DNA of 64,000 bases from Kalaharituber pfeilii (GCA_015179045.1 WHUZ01000135.1:50693-114692); one strand, 5' to 3'. Shown: positions 1-11,685, counted from the stretch's first letter. The notes: generated from the sequence alone by a model not told the origin. A program made the numbers and translations.

Positions 1-2
1 AG

Positions 3-2639
3 AACCGCTACCCTCTCCCACTAATAGCAGAACTCTGAGATCAACTCTATAAGAGCAAATACTTCACTGCTCTTAACTTAAAGCACAGATACAATTTGGT
101 ATGAATTGCCAAAGAAGATAAGTAGAAAATAGCCTTTAGGACTTGGTATGGCTACTATGAATACATAGTTATGTCATTCAGACTCGGCAATGTACTAGCA
201 ACCTTCCAGGAGTTTATGAATAAGATCTTTAAAGATATGATTGATTAGGGTTTTCTGGTATACATCGACGACCTACTAATATATGCCGAAACTCTAGAAG
301 AATATAATACTATTCTAGAAGAGATGTTGCATAGGCTACAGGAAAATGGTTTAGCTATACAAAAGGAAAAATGTCAGTAGTACATGAAGGAAGTTGAATT
401 TTTGGATTATCATATCTCAAAGAAAGGAATCTCAATGTCTACTAATAAGATCTAGACTATCCTTGATTAGAAGACCCTTGGTACTAATGAACACTCCAAG
501 TTAAAGATAGATATACAATCCTTTCTAGGATTTGCTAACTTCTACTGATACTTCATTAAAGACTACGGTAAGATATACTTACTTCTAACTTGACTACTTA
601 ATAAAGAGGCAAAGCTAGTCTAAGGACCTCCATAAGAGGAAGCTTTCTAATAACTTAAGAAAGCTTTCACAACTGCTCCAATCCTAGTACACTATTACTC
701 AGAATATAAAATTATTCTGGAAATGGATGCAAGCGACTTTGCACTTAGAGGAATCCTAAGTCAGAAGCAAGAAGATAGCAAACTACACTCAGTTGCATTC
801 TATTTCCAAAAGTTCACTCCAGCTGAAATTAACTATAACATTTTTAACAAGAAAATGCTAGCTGTGGTGGAATATATAACAGATACCTGAAGAGGATAGT
901 ATGAAAGTACTAAACATAGCATCAAAGTCTATACTGACTATAACAATCTCCAGATCTTTAATACTATTAAGAAGCTATCTTATTATCAAGTATGCTGGGC
1001 AGAAAAACTTGCCCCATTCGACTATACAATCATTTACCAAAAAGGAAAAGCAAATGCTAAGGCAGATGCTTTATCCAGATATGGTGACTACACTCTCAAG
1101 AAGGGGAGTGGACAGCGAGATCAGTAAGAAACTAAGTTCTGAGAAAAAGGAATGTGGTAGGAAGAGGAAGAAATTTTGACTGCAAGAACAATAAAAGCTC
1201 TGAAAGTGGTAGCATTAACTAATGAATAAAGGAGCAAGCTAATTGAAGAAGAGAAAAAGAATAAATAGTATACTCAACTTAAGGAATATATTTAGTAGAA
1301 GAATGATAACATTGATAAACGATTCAGTATCTATGATGAAGTAGTCCTACACAACAACCGGTTTATGATATCAACAGCCCTTAAACAGGAAATACTTCAA
1401 ACAAAACATGATCACTCTCTCACTGGCTATCCCAGAATCGAAAAAACTACAGAACTTGTCAGTAGGGACTTCTATTGGCCCAACACTCATAATAATATCA
1501 CGAAATATATTGGTGCATACTTGGAATACTAAAGGAACAAGGCATAAAGACACAAGAAATATGGCCTCCTTCATCCTCATGAGATACTATACTAACTATA
1601 GTCCTCTATCAGCATGGACTTCATTACTGAACTCCCTTCTTCAGATAGCTTTATACAAATATGGGTAGTAGTAGATAGGTTCACTAAGATTGCTCCCTTT
1701 ATCCCTCTAGTAGAACAATCCACAGAACAATTAGTAACTATCTTCCTTTGAGAAATATAGCAACTCCACAGCTTACCAAAGTATATTATATCAAACCGAA
1801 ACTCAAAGTTTACCTCAAACTTCTGGCAGGAACTTATGAAGAAACTCAAAGTCAACCTAAATATGAGTATCACTGCACACCTGGAAACTAATAGATAAAC
1901 TGAAAGAGTTAACCAAACCCTGGATAGTTATTTCTGCAACTATGTTACCTACTACTAGAACAATTAGAACTAACTCTTACCTCTCACAGAGTTCATATAT
2001 AATAATGTACAATATAACTTCATCAAAACTTCACCTTTCTTCACCAACTACAGCTTTCACCCCCTTGTTGATACTATCAATAAGGAAAAGGCCTTCAATG
2101 TACTCTCGGAAGAACTCACAGTGGAATGAGAACAGATTCACAAGAAACTAAATAAATCAATTAAATGAGCAGCTAAGTAGTATAACTAATATCATGCCCA
2201 ACAGCTAAACTTTAAGAAAGAAGACAAAGTTATACTTAATGCTAAAAATATTCTGACAAAAAGACCTTCTAAGAAACTCGATGCTAAATTAATCAGACCT
2301 TTCACTATCGAAAAAGTAATAGACAAACGTTTCTTCAAGCTTAAGTTACTATACAACTTGAAAATGTACTCTGTCTTTCATGTTTCACTGCTTGAACTGT
2401 TCAAAATATCTACTCTCAACCCTCTACCCGACCAACCATCTCTACTAATATAAGAAGACAAGGAAGAATACTTCATAGCCTCCATCACTGATATACGATA
2501 CAATGGTACTAAGAAGACACTAGAGTACCTTATACAATAGGAAGGTTATAGGCCTGAGGAGACAATATGAGAAAGCCTAGGTAAACTATTAAGGGATGAT
2601 AGATTACCAGTGGATGTACTCAAAGAATTCTATGAGTAA
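3..2639 (+). pseudogene. Gypsy A pol: RT, RNase H, integrase, chromodomain
   Basis: Read from base 3, the frame gives NRYPLPLI then a palm with YIDDLLIY at about 260-285, the RT catalytic box with both Asp intact. The RNase H block with METDAS-like sequence (MDASDFAL) lies near 722-750, and the KANAKADALSRYGDY stretch follows at about 1045-1095. Integrase runs about 1330-2200: SMDFITELPSS keeps the first catalytic Asp, and the box normally SDRD.KF reads SNRNSKF, so the second catalytic Asp is Asn. The third region retains Glu in TERVNQTL. A chromodomain (EYLIQ*EGY then EET*E) sits at about 2510-2575. Many TAG and TGA codons at Gln and Trp positions, plus at least one frame change, make this a dead gene. 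Confidence 0.9.
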
Positions 2640-3101
2640 TACTCTAATAAAGAAAAACAAGCCGAAGCAGGATAATAAGGAAAAAAGAAAAAGAGAAGTT
2701 AGAAATGCAGTTAAGTTTCTGACCTAAAGTGCAGATATATCTGTTATAAAGATATAGCATGGACCTAATCTATGAACTTAAGTTCATATAGTATTAATAC
2801 TTATCCTAGATACAAGCCAAGGTGTCAAATAGAAAATATTTAAAAGATCAAGATACTATGAATATAGTAGTATATCTTATGATAAATAGGTAAAGCTCTT
2901 ACCAACTTACTTTTAATGTCAAAGACTAAGTAGAGGTACAGCCTATAGTTAGAACATTATGGAATATTACCTTAAGTATAATTATAGCAATTAAGTTGCT
3001 GAGGTCAAGGTAAGAGATCTACTGATGCTAAGCTGTACGGCTTATATTCGTTTAAGAAATTAAAGAATAATAGCTAATAGGCACTCGGGACGTGTGCTCC
3101 A

Positions 3102-3114
3102 AGAAGGGGAGTAC
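3102..3114 (+). other. Polypurine tract of element A
   Basis: The purine-rich run AGAAGGGGAGTAC directly precedes the presumed LTR start TATTACAGG. This is the usual plus-strand primer position of LTR retrotransposons, and the same arrangement is seen in elements B1, D and G here. Confidence 0.7.
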
Positions 3115-3641
3115 TATTACAGGTATAACTCATTCTCATGCTATAACACCATCTTGTTTAAGTATCATCAAAAGGTACTACTAACTATAAAGCCTACCAG
3201 TTAGAAGTTTAGCTAATCCAATACTAGTCAGGTCTGTGGTAGTAAAACTTCTTTAGTTAAGAAGTAAGTAACTACTAAGATTAGCAATCTTAGTTACTAA
3301 CTTATCTAGCAACTCCTGTTGTACTATTTATTATAGGATAACCTTTTCTTATTTTTTTATATTATTGATCTTTACATAGAGATCAGAGTTATAATAGTAT
3401 TTTTAGATAGAGGCTTGCATTAGAGGTTTCAAGTTCTTATATTTGTTGTTCTAGAATTTATTATAAGGGTTAGTCAAAAAGAAAGGCTGTCACTTGGCTT
3501 TTTTCAGGTCTGGCTTGATCTTCAGAATCCATTCAAGCTGAATTTGTTAACAGCTTTGAAGAACTACATTTTGTATAAAGAGAAGCCTGACCTACCAGCT
3601 TGAGAGTTAGAAGTGCAAGGACTCGGAACTTAACCCTAACA
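3115..3641 (+). repeat. 3' LTR of element A (about 527 bp)
   Basis: The repeat starts TATTACAGG (RIPed TGTTACAGG) right after the polypurine tract and ends CCCTAACA. The end is inferred from the TG...CA rule and the TAACA ending shared by the other gypsy LTRs here. The partner LTR is outside the window, so neither the exact end nor the target duplication can be confirmed. Confidence 0.6.
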
Positions 3642-4194
3642 AATATAAAGCTTTCTTACTACCTTAACTACTTTATTTTCTGTAACTTATATTTAATTAT
3701 ATTTCATATTGCACTTAGTTATTTAGTAAATGACTTACCTTCAACGTACCCTATAACACTACCCTCTTTCTCTTCTTCTTATTCCTCTCTTCCTTTCCTT
3801 ACCTCTTCTTCTCCTCTTTCTCTACCTTTGCCTTTTCTTTTTCTCTGTATATAAAATCTTCTCTTTACTAGAATTTTCACCTTCTTTTTATCTCTCTCTA
3901 ACTCTCTCTCTTTCTTATCTTTCAACCTTTCTATCCTCTTCTTTCCTCTAAAAGGGTTCTTTACTACTTTTTTACTATTCTCTATAGGTTGCTCTATCCT
4001 TTTTCTTTTATAAACTCTTTTTTAGTACTTCTTTTTCTTCTCTCAGATCTTCAACTTTATCCTTTTCACTACTACCTTTTACCTTCTTATTACTATTATA
4101 AACTATAGAGCAAATTGTATGTTAAAAGCTTTCAAAAACATTATCTATCAATTACTAGATATTTTATCATATAAAGGCAAGTATTTAGTACTAT
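3642..4194. other. Pyrimidine-rich spacer, no gene
   Basis: No coding signal. About 3755-4080 is strongly C/T-rich on the plus strand, with many CTTCTT and CTCTCT runs. It includes a TATATAAAA at about 3848 that could be a promoter relic, possibly the leader of an older element. An 84-residue open frame across the tract is low complexity and not credible as a gene. Confidence 0.5.
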
Positions 4195-4904
4195 TGTTAT
4201 AGCTAAGGTAGAAACTTACTTATTACTATAACAAGAGGTAAGGGTTTTACTACTATTAGCTATTACAGCTAAAGGTAAAGACTTACTCACCAAGAGGAAA
4301 ATACTAACCCTATAATCAAATATAAGACTAATACTGATTGACTGAACTAATTACTTATTAGGCTTGGCTATTAATTCTTATATTATTTAGATAGGGTAGT
4401 ACTATAGTAAAGTATATTATCCAAAATACAGCTTAATATATATACTTGAGTTACAGAAGCTTTATTTATATATGTATATATATTAGTATATTTATTATCT
4501 TTATCTTATATGATTTTTATATGTTTTCATTACATGTGCCTATTACTATGAGTATTGGTATTAATAAGAAATTGCCACATTGTTAGCCAATTATTTATTT
4601 GTTGACTTCTCATATATAGCTGTGCTAAAGTCTATATAAGCACTAACTAGGAATAGTATAATGAGAAGAATTAAGATATTAGTAGTATTCTATCAGTTTC
4701 TCTATAACTCTGAATCTATTATTCTTTTATTATGCTTATAAATCACTTCACTTTACTATATACTTTCTACTAAGTATCTGTCCTTCCAGTCTGTCATATA
4801 GACACTTCTATAGCTATTTCGACTCACCATATTTACTCTACCATAGTTGTAATATTTGGTTTCTTCTAGCACCTACCAGAGCTAAGCCCCTCATACTTAT
4901 AATA
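4195..4904 (+). repeat. 5' LTR of gypsy element B3 (710 bp)
   Basis: The sequence starts TGTTATAGCTAAGGTAGAAA and ends TTATAATA, a RIPed TAACA. It aligns along its length with the non-RIPed LTR at 11795-12532 and with LTRs at 21793, 27513 and 53090. It keeps a TCTATATAAG promoter-like box near 4631 and the primer-site neighbour TTATACCACT at 4905, seen as TTACACCGCT in the unmutated copy. It is much more AT-rich than the Bdel copy, so B3 is old. Confidence 0.85.
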
Positions 4905-5776
4905 TTATACCACTTCTCCTTTACCTACCATCTTGCCTCTACAATGTTAGTACTAGAAGGCTTATCTACTGCCTCTTCTTCTGCAAGAACCTCTTCTCAG
5001 AAATATTACCAACCTCTATAATAAGCAAGCATTTCTAAATAATATATCTTTCTCTCTCTCTTGGAGCTAGCAAGAACTGTAAAATACAATAACTCAGGTC
5101 CAAAAAGCTCTCCTCCAAAGTATCTCTTCTGCTAGGTACTGATGGTGTAGTTTCCTCTGCAACTTATAAATATTCCCTAACCCAAGTTAGCAAATTATAT
5201 AGTGTATTAAAGTATGATACTAGAGGATCTCCTTTGCTAAGTGTTGATAGTATGAGTACTCCTACTCCTCATGCCCTATCTTGTAGTTCTCGTCAAGTAC
5301 AAGATTCTAAGTTTCTTTATTTTTCTTTATAAGTTAAATACTACTATAGAATCTTTCTCTTCTCCTTCATCTTTCATTATCTTTATAACTCAGTTATTAC
5401 TGTGAGGCCTTCTTCCTTCTTACATGTCCTCTTATAGCTCCCGCTAAGCCTGAGATTTGATACCTCCTTCTCTTTTTGTATTAGTTGATGCTAGAGGGGC
5501 CTTCTCTGCCTCCTATGAAAATTTCTCTCTCTAAAAAAGTTTGATAAGGATGAAAAAGAGCTTGATAATTTTCCTTTCTAGTCCAACAATAGACCAAGAG
5601 TTTGCAAATTACTACTGATGATAAAACCTCTCACTTAAAGGGCCCTGCCCTCACCTTTTCTATTAGAACTCCTAAGTATTATATGCTAAAGCTCTTACTC
5701 TACTGCATATGACTTTCTAGAACTCCTCAGCTATGGCTAAGGCTGCTTGAAATATTTGGATACAAGCAGTAAAGTA
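4905..5776 (+). pseudogene. Element B3 gag, 5' fragment
   Basis: This is the leader and N-terminal gag of gypsy element B3. The segment KFDKDEKELDNF at about 5543-5580 matches KFDGDAKELDNF in the young copy at about 12684. Such a segment is typical of the capsid-like retrotransposon gag domain. Stops are frequent. The frame is broken at 5776 by insertion of element E1 and resumes at 10367. Confidence 0.75.
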
Positions 5777-6160
5777 CATCAGCAAAAAATAGGTTGTTCC
5801 ATAACGCGGTACCTAGCGTCATAATATACAGTTTACGCCTTGAGTACCCCAAGCACCTCATACATATCTGACCTTATTGCCTCGAGACCATCATGCACTA
5901 CGCATTTCTGGCCTTATTCCTTTGCCACTCTTATGTCCCATGAAATCAGCTTTTTATCTTGATGCATCCCTGGCATTAAAAAAGGTAGTTTGCTCCGTTT
6001 ACGCCCTTAGCGCTCATAATACAAGTAATCCTACCGCTAGCGCCGCGACATGCTCAATGTACTCAAAATGTCCTATAACTCAAGTAATTCTGCCGCCAGT
6101 ATCGCAATATGCTCAACATGCTTAAAATGTCCTTTATTTTATGTGTTTGCTCAATATACT
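5777..6160 (+). repeat. E-family A-terminus block
   Basis: The block from CATCAGCAAAAAATAGG to the poly(T) of L1 recurs at 30468-30840 and 43051-43423 in the same orientation, and inverted at about 35705-36096 and 39705-40090. It carries short internal repeats of the type CAAGTAATCCTGCCGC... CTCAACATG. The 82-residue open frame at 5877-6125 is not conserved between copies and is not called as a gene. Confidence 0.75.
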
Positions 6161-7540
6161 TTTTTTTTTTTATTTTAAAACTTGCATGTTGCCCAATGGG
6201 CTATGGCGAGAGTCTTTATTAACGAAAGAACAAATACTGGCAAAACTAACACAACTATCAACCTAAATATATATGGTTCCTACACACTCCTCTATAATGT
6301 GGGTAGTACCCAGTATGATCCCCTACTTCTATCCCCTCTCCAACTCATACTGGACTAACTTGTACCTCTATCTACTAATCCTCATCTTCTTGACATCCAT
6401 CTCTCTTCCTAGATAAATTACTACTAAAAATGAAACACTTCCTAGAGGAGTGCAGAGTGTGGAAGTGGAGGTGGCCGGGAGGGGAGGAGTATGTAAAAAG
6501 GCATCCAAAACGGAGAGAGGAGGAGAGAGATCTATTGGGCACATCGATAGAAATATTGGGAGAGTAGGAGAGACAAGTAGGGTCATGTGACATAGAAAGT
6601 AGTTAGTTAGGACATTGTCATAGCCCGTAGGGTAGCAAGCAATTAATGATATTAAAAAAAAAAAAAAAAAAAAAATCATCACTGAACTAGTTTTCTTACC
6701 ATTCTCCTCCAGTATATTCCTCTTCCTTAGCCAGCGAATTCCACTTATCCTCTCTAGCTCCTTGTTCATGGCTTCCAACTACTATCCCAGATCCTTCCTC
6801 AATATGATACCATATATTACGATGTCAGTTTTCCCCCTAGTATTGGTATCAGGTGTGGTTGGTGGAGAGGTAGTGGTAGTGGGGTTCTTCCAAGTGGTTT
6901 CCCGGTGGCACTAATAAGCTTCTTCTTAGGTCAGAAGCTTAGCTCTTTCCTTTGAGCTGTTGGAGAGTTTTGGTAGCAGGATGGGAGTGTTTAATGGTGG
7001 TGATGCTGATGCCGATAGTTCTAGTGGTGGTGATGATGTCAGTATTAGTAGTGCTCCCGCAGATGACATAATCTTTTTAGCCTTCTCATTACTAAGTTAG
7101 TGCTTGATCTTGTATGTCTGGTTGGAAGTTGGAGCCTTCCCCTTTCTTTTCTTCATGCTAGGGCCAGCTGGTATCTGTGGCGGTGGTAGTCATGGTGGCG
7201 ATGGTGGTGGTGATGGTGGTAGTGGTGCTGGACTCACTAGCTCTGTATGAACCATCGCCCAATCTCTTGCTTAGGCACTGGAAATATTCTCCTTGCTAGT
7301 AAAGTTTCTCATCATCTGCATCCTCACAGAAAGAATGGAACTCCCGCTTTTCGGTATGTACGCACACGAAGTACAGGAATGCTTCCTTTTCCAGTCCTTT
7401 ATTGATCTTTTCTAAGAACGGCATGATGTCACTCTCGATGGTGCTAAGTCTCATAGTCTTGGTGCAACAGGGGTAGGGTGATATGCTTGCAATGATGGTA
7501 GTGAGCTGACAGATCCTTAAGATTTCGCCCTATGGGGGAA
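6161..7540 (-). pseudogene. L1: LINE-like ORF relic in E1 (antisense)
   Basis: Read on the minus strand this is a poly(A)-tailed unit: the tail is the T run at 6161, preceded by AATAAAGACTCTCGCCATAG. Upstream is a protein-coding relic. Conserved pieces in all copies are a proline-rich stretch, KRKEKA..PNQTYEIKHRLS, a basic segment, SIVIHGI.LRKDLGK, W..AMNKEL..I.GIRWLRKRN and KKTSSVVIYLGREMD, ending YKSVRYESERG. The W..RK..L......TSSVVIYL pattern resembles ORF1 proteins of fungal Tad1-like LINEs, which I infer rather than prove. No reverse transcriptase domain is present. A retroposon (6431-6675) interrupts the frame near the C-terminus. Confidence 0.6.
6431..6675 (+). mobile_element. L3 retroposon inserted in L1 of E1
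   Basis: The insertion carries a 22-base A tail (6654-6675) preceded by CATAGCCCGTAGGGTAGCAAG. It is flanked by imperfect 14-bp direct repeats (6415-6428 AAATTACTACTAAA; 6673-6686 AAATCATCACTGAA, differing by transitions). The uninterrupted site is seen at about 31095. Features fit target-primed reverse transcription of a 5'-truncated RNA. No coding capacity. Confidence 0.75.
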
Positions 7541-7689
7541 ATTTATACTGTCAAGTATTTGAAAATAAAAATTAGATTAAAAGACTCAGCTCGCTGAGTG
7601 CTTTCAATCTATATAGATTTCAGCAGGAGGGACGTTGTAGTTATGGAGTTGCTTTCAAATGCTCGTTCTGAGGTAGATATTGTTAGTGG

Positions 7690-8045
7690 CACTCAACATC
7701 CTTAATGTACCCCATATATCCTACATCTTATGTACAAATACTATGCTCAATATACCTATAGCTCATAAGCGTATGCAACATGCTTAAGAAAGTATTGTAT
7801 ACCTCATGTATTATATATCTTATATACGCATATTCAATATACTCAATATATCCAATATGCCCTCTATCTCATATAAGTACTCAATGTACTCAATATACTT
7901 GACATGCTTACTATACTTGTATGCATACAACATGTTTAATATTTTGTGTATGCGCTCAACGTGTTCAACATGCTCAATGTACTTATATGCGGAATGTATT
8001 CTACAATTTCATATCTTATGCGTGCACCCAAGATGCTCTATCAAC
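7690..8045 (+). repeat. E satellite 1: CTCAACATG-type minisatellite
   Basis: Irregular tandem repeats built on 9-10-bp words such as CTCAATATG, CTTAACATG and CTCATATGCG, with higher-order spacing. The same array occurs at about 33420-33760 and 37510-38195 (inverted), 40575-40990 and 45870-46275. Open frames through it (for example YSIYLTCLLY-type) are by-products of the repeat. Confidence 0.8.
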
Positions 8046-8159
8046 TTAATTAGGCAATATCATAGTATACCTGACCTGCCCTGGTTAGTACATTATGGAA
8101 TTGGGATCAAGTTTATGGTATTGAAAAGGGGTAGAGTCTACTATATACTGGCTGGCTTC

Positions 8160-8470
8160 TAGGTCACTTGAGCTCTCCATGGGGTTACTAAATTGAGTGC
8201 TGGTGAGGTCGCTTGGGCTCTGTTGGGTCTCATATAGGTTGCTAAATTCGGTGCTAATCAGGTCATGTAGGTCATTTCAGCTTAAGCTTCTAGGTGGGTC
8301 CCTTAAGTTACTGAATTGAGTACTAGTGAGGTCGTTTGAGCCCCTATTGGGTTTCAGATAGGTTGCTAAATTTGGTGCTAATGAGGTTGCTCAGGCTATT
8401 TTAGCTACTCGCTATAATTTCATAGGCTAGCTAGGATAGCTCCTAATAGCAATGAGAATACCACAGTGGG
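8160..8470 (+). repeat. E satellite 2: about 56-bp repeats
   Basis: Four imperfect units of the form GTTACTGAATTGAGTGCTAG then TGAGGTCGCTTGGGC and TTGGGTCTCAGATAG. Units alternate between two variants. Homologous arrays lie at 32985-33260 and 37120-37400 (inverted), 41110-41400 and 46410-46690. Confidence 0.75.
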
Positions 8471-8567
8471 ATAATAAAATCAGACTAGGTATAGCACGAG
8501 TTGCTAATCAATCTAGTTCTAGCTAGTATATTGACACTGTGAGAATTGCTCTTACTTGCATGTTGAA

Positions 8568-8720
8568 TTCAGGAGTTAATTCAGAAGTCAATTCAGAAGT
8601 TAATTTTTATAGAAAGTGCTTCTTTGTTCTTCTTCGTGCTTCATTATCCTTCTTTATACTTCTTTGTCCTTCTTCATACTTCGTCGTCCTTCTTCGTGCT
8701 TCTTCATCCTTCTTTGTCTT
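8568..8720 (+). repeat. E satellites 3 and 4: GGAGTCAATTCA and CTTCGTCC arrays
   Basis: Three 12-bp units of GGAGTTAATTCA (8568-8605) are followed by about eight 10-15-bp units of the CTTCTTCGTGCTTCTTCATC type (8618-8720). Because 12 is a multiple of three, the first array reads as NSEVNSEVN in one frame. That open frame is an artefact. Copy number differs strongly between E copies. Confidence 0.85.
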
Positions 8721-8814
8721 TCACATACCCTACTCACATATCGCACAACTTACTCACACATGCTAACAGGTCTCACTCGACAGCACGAAATACTATACAA
8801 TGAGCTCTATTAAT

Positions 8815-9690
8815 AGGTATAGTAGGCCCTTTTCAATGTCGCGAGATGTGTGAATGTAAGCTTAACTTCATAGGTACCTTAAGACCTGGTGTGAGATGTG
8901 GCAACATGAGCTGAATTTATAGGTATAGGGAATCTGGTTCAAAGTCATGAGATTTGCTAGTAGAAGCTCAAACTGACATTGATACGTACTGCAGGGCCCT
9001 TTCAATAGCATGAGTATGGCAGGAAGAGTTTAATTTCATAGGTATAGTAGGCCTTTGTCTACGGCGTGATGTATGGTAGCATGAGATCAACATGAGATCA
9101 TAGGGCACTTCCGCCAGCACAAAATATTGCAAAATTAGCTCAATTTATAGGTATAGTAGGTCCTTGTCAACGTCGAGATGTATAAACATGAGATGAATCT
9201 GATATGTACTATAGAGCTAAGTCAACAACACGAGAATAGCAGAATGAGGTCAATGTCACAGGTATGGTGGGTCCCTTTCAACGTCGCGATATATATGGGT
9301 ATGGCAATGAAAGCTCAGTATACAGGTATAGTGAGTTCTTTTCAAGATTGTGAAATATGTGAATATAAACTGAATCTGACATATACTATAGGGCCCTTTC
9401 AACAGCACGAAAATAGCATGATGAGTACAATTTCACACATGTAGTGAGTCCCTTTTAATGTTATTGAATGTGTAGATATGAGCTGAATCTAATATGTACT
9501 ATAGGGCCCAATCGATAACACTATAATGGCAGAATGAGGTCAATTTCACAAGTATGTCAGGTCTCTTTTAACGTCATAAGATGAGCTCAATCTGTCAGCT
9601 ACTAGTACTATAAAGCCCTTACAACAGCACGAGAATGGGTGAATGAGTTCAATTTAGCAGGTATGGCAGCCCTTCCTTTACAGTGCTTAA
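8815..9690 (+). repeat. E satellite 5: about 113-bp dimeric repeat array
   Basis: About eight units, each a pair of related about 56-bp halves. One half has GGTATGGTGGGTCCCTTTC then GCGAGATGTGTGAATATGAG. The other has TGTACTATAGGGCCC, ACACGAGAATGGCAGAATGA and GGTCAATTTCACA. Homologous arrays are at 29700-30467 and 36097-36690 (inverted), 41850-42760 and 47110-48000. Element K at 57640-58980 has a diverged version with about 60-bp units. Confidence 0.85.
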
Positions 9691-9699
9691 TGTAGTATA

Positions 9700-9900
9700 A
9701 AAGGCTCAATCTACAGAAATGCTGTGGAGCAGTATGGCATAGCGTATTGATGAAAAGGTATGACGATATGGTGCAGTGATAGAGTATAGAAGGGTCATAA
9801 AAGGGCACTTGTATATATTGCGATAGCTAGGAATATATAAATAATTCAATATATACTGAATTGAGAATATATGAAGATGTGTAAACAGAGTTGACAACGT
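9700..9900 (+). other. E single-copy core with AATTCA...TGAATT palindrome
   Basis: A non-repeated segment between the two large arrays, conserved in E1, E2 (29495-29680), E4 (42790-42990), E5 (48020-48225) and partly in K (about 58990-59160). It contains GATAGCTAGGAATATATAA and a 20-bp palindrome at 9843-9862 (one mismatched pair). Conservation between repeat arrays suggests a functional site such as a promoter or transposase-binding site. This is inference. Confidence 0.5.
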
Positions 9901-9902
9901 GG

Positions 9903-10200
9903 TACTACTATTACAGTGCATCCTCAATGAGGCCCTAGAAGAAATTGCATCCCCAATGATCCCAATCATATCAACAGCATGCTTAATGACATCTACCAGA
10001 TTACATGCGTCTCTAACGAGCCCAATCATGTCAACTGCATGCTCAATGACATCTACTAGATTATGTGCATTACTAACGAGACTCAATAGATGATCTGCAT
10101 TATCAACGAGATGCACCAGGTGGGCAATATTATGAAGAGGCCTATTAGGTTGCCTGCATTACTAACGAGGCCTATTGGGTCAATTGCATCACTGAGGAGT
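9903..10200 (+). repeat. E satellite 6: about 60-bp repeats
   Basis: About five units containing CCCAATCATGTCAACAGCAT then GCTCAATGACATCTACTAG, the last ones degenerate (GAGGCCTATT-type). Homologous arrays: 29170-29490 inverted, 42990-43050 plus 48743-49030 (one array split by E5), and 48225-48560. Confidence 0.8.
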
Positions 10201-10216
10201 TATTCAGTAGAGTATG

Positions 10217-10366
10217 TCTTATACATTAGGGATGCGGTAGCATGATCTCATAGGTTTATGACATGCTGAGCCAGAGTACGGTATTGTGAAGTCGAGTTTG
10301 TATCCTAGCACCCTAGGGTTGTGGTGCTCATAGCACTGAGGGCGCAAACTTGCTTTCTTCCTAATA
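10217..10366 (+). repeat. E-family Z-terminus block
   Basis: About 150 bp ending GCAAACTTGCTTTCTTCCTA then ATA. The same block is at 29027-29165 (inverted), 48590-48742 and 49037-49193. It carries the inverted partner of the CATCAG terminus. Confidence 0.75.
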
Positions 10367-11685
10367 TATAATATAGGATTTTTTAACTGAAATTGATGAA
10401 GTATTAGTACAATAATATGGTAAAGATTTCTAACTCTGTTTTTATTTTTAATATCTCTACTAGTACTCGAAAGATGTCTGGAATCCTCTAGTAGGTTATT
10501 TTGAGTATTGAAGTTACTAGAACTAATAAAAGTTTCTATTGCTGATGCCTTAGGAAAGCCTGAAAATAAGCACTTTACTTCCTCTACTACTATAACAAAT
10601 ATTACCTCTATTAGTAGCAACTCTATAATATAGTTATCTCTACTTCTAAAGTATAAGAAAAGCAATGATGTACTTGAAAAACTTATTTAGAAGAAAGGCA
10701 ACTAATATATCAGGTACAAGATTATATTATACTATAAAAAAAAGTAGTAAAAACTTAACCGAAGTCAAAGAAGGAAGATAAAGAGGAAGTAAAACATCCT
10801 AAAGTCATAAATCTACTCTCCTAACTAGCTCAAAAGAAGATAAAGACAGACTCTGGCTATCATAGACTATTGATAGATCTGAGAGAATTACTGAACTATA
10901 TAACTTAGAATGGATAGAGATCTTACTTAATATATAGGACTTCTTATTATAATAACCTCCTTAGTTGTAAAGTAAAATTCAAAACTAAAAAAGCTATTAG
11001 AGCTATTATAGAGTGTATAGCTCCTGCACTAATTGTTTTGTTAGCAGACTAGGTAAGAAGTGGAAAATAAGGTTATGAAATGAGACCTATAATAATTAAG
11101 ATTCTTGTAAATCTTTTATTTTTATTTTTATTTTTGCTTTTATTTTCATTTTCTAGCATCCTAGTTCATAATTCTATTTCCTCTGCTTTAGATTATATGC
11201 CTTCTATTAGTATTCTGAGAAAATCTAATAAGAGATTCATTAATTTTATTTCGCTTTCTGTTCTAGACTCTTACTAAGAAAGTCTATTCTAAACTCTTAT
11301 TAGATGGATAAGGAATTTATTTTTGATTATGATACTGAAGTTATGAATATTGACAAATATATTATTAATTATATCTAAGTCAATAATGTTTCGAAAAAGT
11401 CTGATAAGTCTCTATTAACTTTGTTTTGTCTTTTATTCTGAATTCTTATTAAGAGAGTAAGAAATTTATCTTTGAGTTTCACACCAAAGTTATAGATATT
11501 AGTAGATAATTTATTGTATCTGAGTTAATTACATTCTGAAGTATAGTATATTTGATGCACTTGTATTGAATTACTTTCTGTTCTTTTTGATGATACTTTT
11601 AAAAAAGGTGATATTCTGTTAATTGATACATATAAGTACTAGTACTCATAATATGTTAATATTTTTTTTCTGAGGAATAGGTATG
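10367..11685 (+). pseudogene. Element B3 gag C-terminal part and protease region
   Basis: Directly continues B3 gag after E1. TTTTTTAACTGAAATTGATG matches the young copy at about 12930 and B1 at about 23402. The region aligns to 23400-24602 of B1, ending in ...AATAGGTATG where B1 has ACAGGCATG. No clear catalytic Asp-Thr/Ser-Gly box is readable after RIP. Interrupted at 11686 by TRIM C1; the frame continues at 20944. Confidence 0.75.

Larger units (their letters stand above)
1..3641 (+). mobile_element. Ty3/gypsy element A, 3' part, RIP-degraded
   Basis: The 3' portion of a plus-strand chromodomain-type Ty3/gypsy retrotransposon enters from the left edge inside reverse transcriptase. It continues through RNase H, integrase and chromodomain to a polypurine tract and 3' LTR. 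The order RT-RNaseH-IN is that of Ty3/gypsy. In-frame stops replace Gln and Trp codons throughout, as expected of RIP. The 5' LTR, gag and protease lie outside the window. Confidence 0.88.
5777..10366 (+). mobile_element. E1: complete modular TIR element, 4590 bp
   Basis: It begins CATCAGCAAAAAATAGGTTG and ends CTTTCTTCCTAATA, whose reverse complement (C/T)ATTAGGAAGAAAG matches the left terminus. TA flanks both sides (5775-5776 and 10367-10368). The host is B3 gag: GCAGTAAAGTA on the left and TATAATATAGGATTT on the right together restore the uninterrupted sequence seen in Bdel at about 12911-12935. Inside, left to right: a terminal block, an antisense LINE-like frame, about 10-bp repeats, about 56-bp repeats, 12-bp repeats, CTTC repeats, an about 113-bp repeat array, a core with a palindrome, about 60-bp repeats and the right terminal block. 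No transposase is visible. Confidence 0.75.

Noticed and set aside
8815..10200. CRISPR-like repeat arrays
   Set aside because: Units are tandem without unique spacers, diverged, located in TIR elements of a eukaryote, with no cas genes.
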